Source of the DNA: Flammula alnicola
Taxonomy: Eukaryota; Basidiomycota; Agaricomycetes; Agaricales; Strophariaceae
Reading direction: 5' to 3'
DNA length: 32,857 bases
NCBI GenBank assembly: GCA_015499995.1
Contig: JADNRV010000456.1
Coordinates: 1 to 32,857, forward strand
The position numbers and the translations under genes are program-made. A model generated the notes under the pieces. The model was not told where the DNA came from. It did not search any database and saw nothing but the letters and a program-made list of their open reading frames with translations. Of this stretch, positions 12,070 through 19,666 are shown piece after piece (positions within the stretch are counted from its first letter, which is position 1; each line of letters starts with the position of its first letter).

Positions 12070-12240
12070 CGCATACACTATACTGACTATATGCGCTATA
12101 ATAGCGCATATGCTATACTTACTATAGCGCATATATTATACATACTACATGCACACTATAACAGCACATATGCTATACTTACTATGTGTGCAATATAACA
12201 GCGCATATGCTATACTTACTATACGCGCATTATAACAGTG
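12070..12240. repeat. Degenerate palindromic AT/GC tandem repeat
   Basis: The motif CATATGCTATACTT occurs exactly at 12107, 12167 and 12205. Each copy sits among GCGCATATGC-like palindromes and TATAACAG words. Units are unequal (60 and 38 bases apart), so this is a decayed array. Copies can fold into hairpins around GCATATGC. No coding role is seen. Confidence 0.8.
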
Positions 12241-12690
12241 CACAGCGCCTAGAGACTTAAAGGCGTAGACCCTTCCATAATTGGAAATGTCCTCAACACA
12301 GCTGCAGCTCCCGAGCAAGCACTCGCTCTGCAATGATCTCTCTTGATCTCTAACCACCACCCACTCACCCGGCGTAATGCTGTGAGTTATCCCCACCCCT
12401 TTGTTCTACCTCTGGTGCTTCTCTGGACATGGATTCTTTGCTTTCATGTCGGTGTCAAGGAACATGAAAGATTGACGCGACATTCCTTTCGACATGGGCT
12501 GCTTCTTGATGATCGAGACTGGGTTTCTAAGCATCACACCTGTCTGATGTGAGCTCCGGGTAGCATTTCTCCATTGAATATGTATAAATTCATGTCTGAC
12601 GATGCGAAGAATGTCTTCTATGTCGATCCTTGCTCTAATATCCTACATTCCCAAGGTTGGGGTCTGCCGTTACTTCTGCAGTAATTTCCT
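12241..12690. other. Unassigned stretch with a leader-like echo
   Basis: No gene is recognised. Near 12338-12362 the plus strand reads CTCTTGATCTCTAACCACCA, close to the leaders of the two small paralogous genes at 13.8-15.1 kb (CTCTTGACCTTTAACCACCA in one). No matching coding exons could be found downstream. Confidence 0.35.
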
Positions 12691-13530
12691 TATTAGGAAG
12701 GTGCAGTAACATTTTTTCTGCATCCGTCCCAGATAAAAAAATTCTGCAGTAACATTTCAAGCCTCAAGGTAACATTTATGATTTCAAAGTAACATTTGTT
12801 CCTCTTTCAAGCCTAAACACACAACTCAAGGTAACATTTATGTCCAGATAAAAATTACAAAGTAACATTTGTTCCTCTTTCAAGTTTAAACACACAACTC
12901 AAGGTAACATTTATCTCTAGATAAAAATTACAAAGTAACATTTGTCTAGAGATAAAAATTACAAAGTAACATTTGTTTCTCTTTCAAGTTTAAACACACA
13001 TCTCAAAGTAACATTTGTTCCTCTTTCAAGTTTAAACACACATCTCAAAGTAACATTTCTGCCCAGATAAAAATTTCAGAGTAACATTTGTTCCTCTTTC
13101 AAGCCTAAACACAACCCAAAGTAACATTTTTTTTTTTCTGCTTTTGAGCCAAATAAAAATTTCAGAGTAACATTTGTCACTCTTTCAAGCCTAAACACAC
13201 AACTCAAGGTAACATGTATGCCCAGATAAAAATTACAAAGCAACATTTGTTCCTCTTTCAAGTTTAAACACACACATCTCAAAGTAACATTTGTTCCTCT
13301 GTCAAGCCTAAACACAACTCAAAGTAACATTTTGAGCCAAATAACAATTTCAGAGCAACATTTGTTTCTCTTTCAAGCTTAAACAGACAACTTAAAGTAA
13401 CATCTTTCAAGCCTAAACACACACAACTCAAGGCAATAGCTTTTTCCCTCTTTGTAGCTCAAAACAACCAATTTTTTTCTGCTTCTGGGCCAGATAAAAA
13501 TTTCAAAGTAACACATTCAAAGTAACATTT
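12690..13530. repeat. AAAGTAACATTT tandem repeat field
   Basis: Roughly twenty copies of (A/G)GTAACATTT alternate with two spacers: TTCCTCTTTCAAG(C/T)(C/T)TAAACACAC, and a piece containing (C/A)(C/A)(A/G)ATAAAAATT(A/T)C. The two modules make composite units of about 40 and 75 bases with many small rearrangements. The second spacer shares the core GCCAGATAAAAATTTC with the introns of the neighbouring genes. One minus-strand frame of 79 codons inside it is repeat-derived. Confidence 0.88.
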
Positions 13531-13786
13531 GCAAATAAAGAGATGTACAATATTCTTACAAAAAAAGGCCAGCGAGTCCGCATGTGAGCTTGGAGGCCGG
13601 GGGGAAATCCTCGGTTAGGATCTGTTGCACAACTGAGATGTTTTTCGGGATGCACAACTTGGTCTTGAAAGCTAGTAAAATAGACAGGCCGGAGCAGAGT
13701 CGCAACTGAGCTTGGAAAGCCAGTGGTATTTAACCCTCAAAGTGACAGTGATCCATTGCATGTATTTACTATATCTGGTTGCATCC
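13531..13786. other. Short intergenic stretch
   Basis: It lies between the repeat field and the stop codon of the minus-strand small gene, so it includes that gene's 3' flank. No further feature was seen. Confidence 0.5.
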
Positions 13787-14319
13787 TCAAGAAACTTCGC
13801 CTAGCTCGTGGGTGGGAACAATCTCCATATTAGTGCTGAGGCCCATGACGATCATATAGGCATGGTCCATATTGAAAAGCAATTGATCGCTGGAAGGAGC
13901 ACGTTCACCAAATTTGGCTGCAATGTAGTTGGCAACCTCGATATTGGCATCCACAGCAACACCACCAATGAATGTTCCTTGAGGAGTTACATCCTCGAGG
14001 ATTTCTACATCCTTTTTGCATTGCTGTCAGAGCAAGGATAATAAAAGAAGAACATGACTAACCAGCATATCTGGCATGTTTACTGTAGCTTCATTGATAG
14101 CATCAATGAGCTCTTCCTCGGTTGGCATATTGACATGTTGACATATTCCAAGGAGTATCATGAGACATCCGACGGTGGTGTTGCTACGTGCCACCTGGGA
14201 TGTGCTAGACTGTTTTTTTATTTGAATCAGAGCCAGATAAAATAAAAATAAAAAATCCCTGAATTGCTTACATAAACAGGCTGAATAAGCAAACATGGTG
14301 TATTGTTGGAGGTGGACAT
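13787..14319 (-). CDS. Small unknown protein, paralogue 1 of a divergent pair
   Basis: Minus-strand exons 14319-14272, 14209-14063 and 14023-13787 join in frame over a 62-nt and a 39-nt GT..AG intron, giving 143 residues. The family is not recognised. The protein is mildly acidic, without a clear signal peptide or membrane segment. The middle exon has PTEEELIDAINEATVNMPDM, and the last has VTPQGTFIGGVAVD at 77-90 and HAYMIVMG at 119-126. These features recur, with the same intron positions, in the plus-strand neighbour starting at 14531, so this is a real, duplicated family rather than a chance frame. The start is supported by a TATAAAAAA box about 50-60 bases upstream and by a leader matching the neighbour's. 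The first intron carries the shared introner-like element. Confidence 0.72.
14210..14271 (-). repeat. Introner-like element, intron 1 of paralogue 1
   Basis: This 62-nt intron starts GTAAGCAATTC and ends AAACAG on the minus strand. Its body has the sense-oriented core TTTTATCTGGCTCTGATTC followed by AAATAAAAAA. The same core is found in three other introns of the next two genes. Confidence 0.65.
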
Positions 14320-14530
14320 GATAGATGATGGTGGTTGGAGGTCAAGAGCAGATCTTGATATGGTGAGATTTTTTATATCTGAATGTTGTGTGAACATATA
14401 CCCTAGATGGTGTGAGAATATATGGCTTGACTTGTCAGACTTTGTATATGTAGATAGCAGCAGCACAGTATATAAACCTTGACTTGCACAACAACTGCTC
14501 TTGACCTTTAACCACCACCATCTATTATCT
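14320..14530. promoter_or_regulatory. Bidirectional promoter of the divergent paralogues
   Basis: The 211 bases between the two start codons hold an oppositely oriented TATA-type box for each gene: TATAAAAAA on the minus strand near 14370-14378 and TATATAAA on the plus strand near 14469-14476. Each lies about 50-60 bases before its ATG. The leaders are inverted copies of each other (CTGCTCTTGACCT, then AACCACCA, then ATCTAT), so the duplication included the leaders and the genes likely share control elements in the 90-base centre. Confidence 0.6.
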
Positions 14531-15064
14531 ATGGCCAGTGCAATTCAATTGGTTAATTATGTAAGCAATTCTATTTTTTTTATTTTTTATTTTTAAATTT
14601 TATCTGGCTCTGGCTCAAATAAAAATAAAAACAGAAAATACTGGATATGCGACACAGTGCCGTGTCAGTCGCTCAGACTATGTATTTAGTCGGAAGGAGC
14701 CGAGGCCTCCCCATGTGTAACCCAGCATACCTGATTCAAGAAATGAACCATGTGACTGCCAATATGCCGCACCAGCTAGTCAGATTTAAATTTCTATTCT
14801 TATTGTGCTCTCTCTCTTTCTAACAGACCAAGCTAGGCCTTCCAAATGATTCCCAATGTGACCAGCACTGGAACCTTTATCGCCAGCATCCATGTTGATG
14901 GCACCGAAGTCATTGTAGACCATCTCAAGTCAAAATCTACACGCCTTCCAGAAAGAGACGTCCTCCTCGAGATTATAAACAAAGCATACATGATTTTGTT
15001 GGGTTACACGGTCAGGACACCAATGGATGAAGCAGAGTGTGATTTTTATTTCCAATCATCCTAA
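14531..15064 (+). CDS. Small unknown protein, paralogue 2 of a divergent pair
   Basis: Exons 14531-14560, 14635-14778 and 14837-15064 join in frame over introns of 74 and 58 nt, giving 133 residues. The acceptor for exon 3 is the AG at 14835-14836. The earlier CAG at 14824-14826 would end in a stop, and the chosen one restores the match to paralogue 1. Shared features are NPAYLIQEMNHVTANMPHQL in exon 2, NVTSTGTFIASIHVD at 65-79 and KAYMILLG at 107-114. Function is unknown. The first intron sits after a Tyr codon, as in paralogue 1, and has the same GTAAGCAATTC start and introner-like core. The stop lies only 35 bases from that of the convergent 676-residue gene. Confidence 0.7.
14561..14634 (+). 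repeat. Introner-like element, intron 1 of paralogue 2
   Basis: This 74-nt intron has the core TTTTATCTGGCTCTGGCTC followed by AAATAAAAATAAAAACAG, in the sense orientation. It is at the same codon position as intron 1 of paralogue 1. Confidence 0.65.
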
Positions 15065-15099
15065 ATAAAATTTGAAATCTGTACATGTACCAAAACAAT

Positions 15100-17241
15100 T
15101 CACTTCTTCTGGCGCTTGCGAGAGACATCGCTATACTCATCATCATCACCATCATTTTTTTTCTTCTGTCGTTTCTCCATTTTGCGGGCCTGAGCCTTGT
15201 CAGCACGTGCGATGGCTTGCACGGTTGGAAGCCGCTCCTGAACCATATCGTTTAGCTCTTTGGTGGTGATTGGCAGGCTGACCCGCTCGAGGTCTTTCTC
15301 GTCGAGGAATGCGTTGGGAACATCGACGTGGTAGTGATTGGCGAGGCGCAGCAAGTGGGTATTCTGATCAGCGCTTGCAAAAGACTGGCCTTGGAATCGA
15401 GCAGAACGTCGGTCTGACATATCTGCCAAAGCCTGAACAAATGAAATTTTTATCTGAGGCAGAGCCAGATAAAAAATAATAAATAAAAACTTACCACAAG
15501 CAGCTGCTGCAAAGAAGCACCAGCTTGGGCAGAAAGGTGGCCATCAATTCCAAAGGTGTCAGTGATCATCTGGACAATGGACTGCATGGCAGTCGTGGCC
15601 TCGGTGGTGATGTCCAGGGCCATCTGGGAAGCAGCGACCTGGACGGTGAAGGCAGATGCATCTTGAAGGTCCAAGATCTGCTTTCCTGCCTTTGGATGAT
15701 CCAACGTGATCCAGGGCACATAGTCAGGCTTGTGCTCGCGAATGATGCTGACGATAGTGGAATAAAGACTGCTGATGGATCCCTGACCAAGGTAAGTTGA
15801 TGCTATGATGTCCCTGTTGGACACGCTGATCAACGCTTCCATGGACCACCTGGCGAAAAGCTGGAACTTGTTTGCTTCTTCAGCAAGCAAGTTGTATGAT
15901 GACTGATCGAGCAGGTCGAATGCAGCCTTGAGCCGCTCTGGATTAGGAACGCTTGCAGGTGCCTCGGGAAAAGGCTGGACCTTTTTGCTCTTTCGAGCAT
16001 GGCCCAGCAGATAACGAGTAAGCAAGAGTTGCAGGATATAGTTGGGTGGATCTGTTTCAGGTACGATGGGAACATTGTTTGCTATATATGTCGAGAAATA
16101 GCCCTCGGTCCTAGTGCCATAGACGCCATCCTTGATGCGCTCATTATAGAGCTGCTGAGCAACGGCGAGTGTGGAACTGCGATGGAGGATGAGCTCTGTA
16201 GCGATGCGGAGGCAAGCTGTTGCTGCTGAGTCCTGGTCGCCATCAAAGAGTTGGCGGAGATATCGTACAAGAAGATTCAAGGCATCGGTAGAGATCGACT
16301 TGTTGCTGTCGTTCAGATTGTGGGTGATAAATGGATGGACGAGAGAAAGAACCTGGTTTTTGTTAAAATTTTTATTTGCTGCTGAGCCAGATAAAACTCA
16401 CCTCGATGGCTCCCTTTTCAGTGTCACCGACCGTCATGTCAAGGTCTTTGAGAAAGGATACGCAGAGAAGGGGATGCTTGCTGCCCTTGGGAAAGTGTCT
16501 CATGAGGCCGTTCTCGACATAGTCACCGTAGAGCATGTGGCTGAGGCGGGCCATGAGCTTTTCACGAAGGCGGGGGTAATCAGCACCCTGCTGGTTGGTT
16601 CGCGAGAGCCAGGCCTCGACCTCGGCCATTACGTAGTCTGCATACTCTTTGTAGCATGTGTTCCACTCGTCGGACTGAAGGGTGCTGTTGAGATAGGCAT
16701 CAAAGTGATGGGCAAGATGCGCCTTGTATGCATCGTCGAGAATGGCAAGAAAATCGGTGGAGAGAAAATTATGATTGATACGGTGGGCCTCTAGGAATGC
16801 TTTCCCGATGTCATCATTCTGGGAGCCATTCCAGCGCTCAAGGTCTGGGAGCAGCTTATAGGAAGCGCTAAGAAAGGAAAAGACATCCACGGCATGCCTG
16901 ATGAACTCCCGCATGATGGTGGTCTGATAGCGACGCCAGTTGTTAAGCTTTGTGAATGAAAATATGTGCGTCGTCTTGTAATCAAACATGTTGAATGCAA
17001 ACAGCTCGGCCAACGCGCTGATGATATTTGACTTGAAGACCGGCTCCTGAAGGCGCCTCTCCTTTAAGGTAAGGGTGGAGATGTGAAACTCGAGGTATCC
17101 CTTCAGGTCCTGATCGGTGTAGCGAGGGGCAGCCAGGAGCACCATCTGGAGGTTGGTGTCGGACGAGTCAGCGTGATGGAAAATATTGAGATTGCGTGCC
17201 AATCCAGTGACACACAGCTGTCCCATCTCATGCTCGAGCAT
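15100..17241 (-). CDS. Unknown 676-residue protein, possibly 5'-truncated at a telomere seam
   Basis: Minus-strand exons 17241-16402, 16352-15495 and 15432-15100 are joined in frame by 49- and 62-nt GT..AG introns. All three exons are long and protein-like. The product looks mostly helical and soluble, with no signal peptide or membrane segment. It ends in a charged tail with two basic clusters (KMEKRQKKK and RKRQKK) around an acidic DGDDDEY, suggesting nuclear location. I do not recognise the family. The predicted ATG at 17241-17239 is immediately preceded, with no gap, by CCCTAACCCTAA, that is, telomeric repeat. The first residues may therefore not be the native N-terminus, and no leader or promoter of normal kind is visible. 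Both introns carry the introner-like core. Confidence 0.75.
15433..15494 (-). repeat. Introner-like element, intron 2 of the 676-residue gene
   Basis: This 62-nt intron contains TTTTTATCTGGCTCTGCCTC followed by AGATAAAAATTTC on the minus strand. The two ends, TTTTTATCTG and CAGATAAAAA, can pair into a hairpin. Confidence 0.65.
16353..16401 (-). repeat. Introner-like element, intron 1 of the 676-residue gene
   Basis: This 49-nt intron has GTGAG directly followed by TTTTATCTGGCTCAGCAGC and AAATAAAAATTTT. It is the shortest copy, and the element accounts for nearly the whole intron. Confidence 0.65.
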
Positions 17242-17256
17242 TTAGGGTTAGGGTAG
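17242..17256 (+). repeat. Interstitial telomeric repeat (two TTAGGG units)
   Basis: Two exact TTAGGG units plus TAG lie directly against the start codon of the minus-strand gene. The G-rich strand is the plus strand, so the former chromosome end would have faced right. Two units alone could be chance, but the position at a sharp change from coding to non-coding sequence, and a second telomere-like block 1.4 kb away in the same orientation, support a telomere seam. Confidence 0.6.
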
Positions 17257-17318
17257 TGGAGATCCTCACCACCGCCGGAGCAGTGGCAAGGGCGTACCGT
17301 TGTGTTGGGGTTCAAACG

Positions 17319-17386
17319 GGATGCAAAAGGGCTCAAGTCGTCTTGACTTGAAAGCAACTTTTCGGTTGAACCTCTTCAGTGCATCC
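17319..17386 (-). ncRNA. Hammerhead-like self-cleaving ribozyme
   Basis: Reading the minus strand from 17386: GGATGCA (stem I, 5' side), CTGAAGA (core box 1), GGTTCAACC (stem II, three pairs with a short loop), GAAA (core box 2), then AAG pairing with CTT through A15.1-U16.1 and an internal loop. Next is TTCAAGTC paired with GACTTGAG around loop AAGAC (stem III), then CCCTTT, and finally TGCATCC, a perfect seven-base partner of GGATGCA (stem I, 3' side). Both invariant boxes are present and correctly spaced, and three stems form. Predicted cleavage lies between 17326 and 17325, after a UUU triplet. That fits the NUH rule but is not the preferred GUC. Stem I is the open helix. Activity is untested. 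Confidence 0.72.
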
Positions 17387-17400
17387 TGGCTCGTATTTAT

Positions 17401-17461
17401 ACTGCCTGAGCATAGGCAGTGTACCAACGTGTGGGTATTATTGCGCGAGATGGCGCAATAA
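17401..17461. other. Two strong hairpins next to the ribozyme
   Basis: ACTGCCT at 17401-17407 pairs with AGGCAGT at 17414-17420. TTATTGCGC at 17438-17446 pairs perfectly with GCGCAATAA at 17453-17461 around a six-base loop. They lie just 5' of the ribozyme on the minus strand and suggest a structured RNA region. Confidence 0.6.
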
Positions 17462-18654
17462 TGGTGCGATAAGGTGTGTTAAGCCTTGCCGTCCAAGCCG
17501 ACCCACGGTTCTTAGCTTCCGCCTGGACAGGTGACCGCGAACGGACCCATCGAAGCATGGCATGAAACACGCGGCCGATTACCCGGAACCCATGCATGTA
17601 CTTTTCATACATGACTCACGTTCCAGCAGCATGTGGTGGGGCCTAACCGGCTGACCACCGCTGTACTGGAAACAAAAATAGCGTGTGCGTGCGCCACAAT
17701 TCTAATAATAATAATGCTTCTAAAGAAGCTGGAGCCGGCAGCGGTACAGTTTTCCCACTGGCGACCCCAGGTCTCTAAATATAGCAACACGTGCGTAACC
17801 AACGTGTGACAGGCAAGGGGTATCCGGCTTTCCATGCCGAGCCCGCACTAGACCGGTTACTACCCGGCCCCGAGCATGTACTCCCGCGCTTAACATTCGG
17901 AACCTAGCGCCTAAAGTAATTAGAGCGCGCGTTAACGCACGGGTATATCTCAACCAACAATACGTCCGCAACGATAATAACACAAGTCGGACCGAGATGC
18001 CCGAGAAGCCCGAAGCTCCCCGAGCACCAGCCAGAATAGCAGTGTACGTCCTTGCCGTCACCCCTGGACTACTCCAACTGTTCCCGATCTCAAGGCCGAA
18101 GCCTTGCTAAGGTTGGTATATTCTCCGCTCCCACCCCGACGAACTTCCCGCCGGGTCGCGGTCCCTTAACCACACCACTGCGCTGCACCGCGACTAAGCC
18201 GTATCGAACGTTCTGTTCCCCGCACAGCCGCCGTAAAGCTACCGTTTGGGCGTACTAGTAAGAGATCGAGGGGTGCATCGGCGAACCTTCGCCCCAAGAT
18301 AGCCGTCACTTGGCGTATCCTCCGTTTTGATATCTGAGTACATAGCTCGTGTTTAAGACCCGAGGGCCCCCTTACTAACCGAAGCTTTTAGGGTACTTGC
18401 GTCACTTACAGACATAAACTCTGGGACTCCTGTCGGTACTATTTCAACCTAAGGGCGCCTACAGTCCACTCAGCTGGTCCGATCCCTGAAGCGATCATCT
18501 GCAGGTTGGGGGATCAAATCCCAATGACAACTTGCACTGTCTTATTTTAGAACGAACGACTACGCTCGATACTAACGAATTACCTAGTGCCTGATATCGA
18601 TTAAGACGAACCAGGGCCTATTACGGTTTCCATACCTTCCATACTACCTTCGGC

Positions 18655-18695
18655 TAGGGTTCTGGGTTAACGGTTAGGGTTCGGGTTCGGGTTTG
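18655..18695 (+). repeat. Degenerate telomere-like repeat block
   Basis: About 40 bases are built from TAGGGTTC, TGGGTTAAC, GGTTAGGGTTC, GGGTTC and GGGTTTG, that is, TTAGGG units with variants. The G-rich strand is again the plus strand. The stop codon of the minus-strand reverse-transcriptase-like frame is only about 45 bases to the right. Confidence 0.55.
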
Positions 18696-18739
18696 AACCG
18701 AGCCTAAAAGGCAAATAGTAAATATCTTCGTTTGGATAT

Positions 18740-19645
18740 TTAACCCAACGAGGGCTCTTCTCCGAAAAATGTATCGTCGAAGAGTACCAGATCGTCCGCA
18801 ATAATGGGACTATCTTCTTCAGAATTTTGTAGAGGTAGAGCATGTGTTACCGAGCTCAATACCTCACGCCTCATCTTACCCACAACATCGCCCAGGTTAG
18901 GCAGACGTTTGCGGGAGACGAGCCATCGTGCAGTCGTTAGACCAACTTTACGAACGTCGATTACGTCCCTGACCTCCATACTGTTACTGGTAAACCCCAT
19001 GGGGCGCAGATACGTAAGGGAGATATCATCCCAACCGAAGTCAGGATTGTTCAGGGTATCAACCGCTTCCAAATCTATAAGCAACTTAACAGCCGGAACT
19101 GACTGGTCACCGTTCGACTCGTCCACTGACATCGACACTTCCTCCTGGGCTGGATCCGAAGACCCACTCACGTCAACATCCATCGGTTCGGCCGGAGCCA
19201 ACCCGCGACGAACATCGAACCCAAGTCCTTCCGCGTACTTTGCGATGGTAGTATAATCAATACTAGATATATCGGCTCCGTAACGGGACTTAGCGAATTC
19301 GTAAAGTCGGGATAACCTGTTCGAGCGAACCTCGGACAGACTGGTTATCCAGCGTTTAACGACAACATTCTGAAGTTCTCGTAGGTTGAACGCTTCCCAG
19401 ATCGGGTTGAACTCTGATTTCAGGACCAAGAGATCGATTATGGCTCCTCCGGTATCCGGTCTTTTGGACCGGTCTCCATTTGCGCTCTCCTCAAAGCGCG
19501 CATGCCATCTCTTGTTGGTGTTGTCCTTTAACCATTTGTTTAACAACTTCAACGGGTAGCCTCTACTGATGTAGATGCTTCGAAGATCTTGGAGAGCCTC
19601 GAAGTAATTAGCAGGATTACTACTAAGTATGGCTAGCCGTGACAT
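18740..19645 (-). pseudogene. C-terminal fragment of a probable reverse transcriptase, 5'-truncated
   Basis: The frame is open from an in-frame stop at 19664-19666 down to 18740. From the first ATG (19645) it would be 301 residues. Residues 1-40 resemble the thumb-side end of retroelement reverse transcriptases: MSRLAILSSN, then a helix ending in LRSIYISRGYP at 21-31 and WLKDN soon after. The remaining 250 residues include an acidic Ser-rich spacer (PMDVDVSGSSDPAQEE) and are not recognised. No palm motif with YxDD is present, and the upstream sequence changes abruptly to GC-rich low complexity near 19690, so the element is 5'-truncated, as is usual for target-primed copies. Telomere-like repeats next to its 3' end suggest a Penelope/Coprina-like element. 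The family call is from motif resemblance only. Confidence 0.5.
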
Positions 19646-19666
19646 CTCTCCCAAGAAGGTGCCCTA

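Larger units (their letters stand above)
17257..18654 (-). mobile_element. Probable non-coding part of a telomere-attached retroelement
   Basis: This 1.4-kb segment lies between two telomere-like blocks. It has no convincing open frame and contains a hammerhead-like ribozyme and several strong hairpins, near 17401-17461, 17585-17624 and 17717-17730. Hammerhead ribozymes are known in Penelope-like elements, and Coprina-type members of that group attach to telomeres in basidiomycetes. Assignment rests on the ribozyme and the flanks, not on protein homology within the segment. Confidence 0.4.

Noticed and set aside
12690..13530. Regular repeats that might suggest a CRISPR array
   Set aside because: Unit lengths vary, spacers are themselves repeated rather than unique, and the surrounding genes are intron-containing and eukaryotic.
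14846..15064. Independent 72-codon gene starting at 14846
   Set aside because: The frame continues upstream to an AG acceptor at 14836 and joins two further exons that match paralogue 1, so it is an internal part of exon 3.
18388..18396. TTTAGGGTA as a third telomere seam
   Set aside because: A single TTAGGG word with no second unit, no change in sequence character and no structural context.
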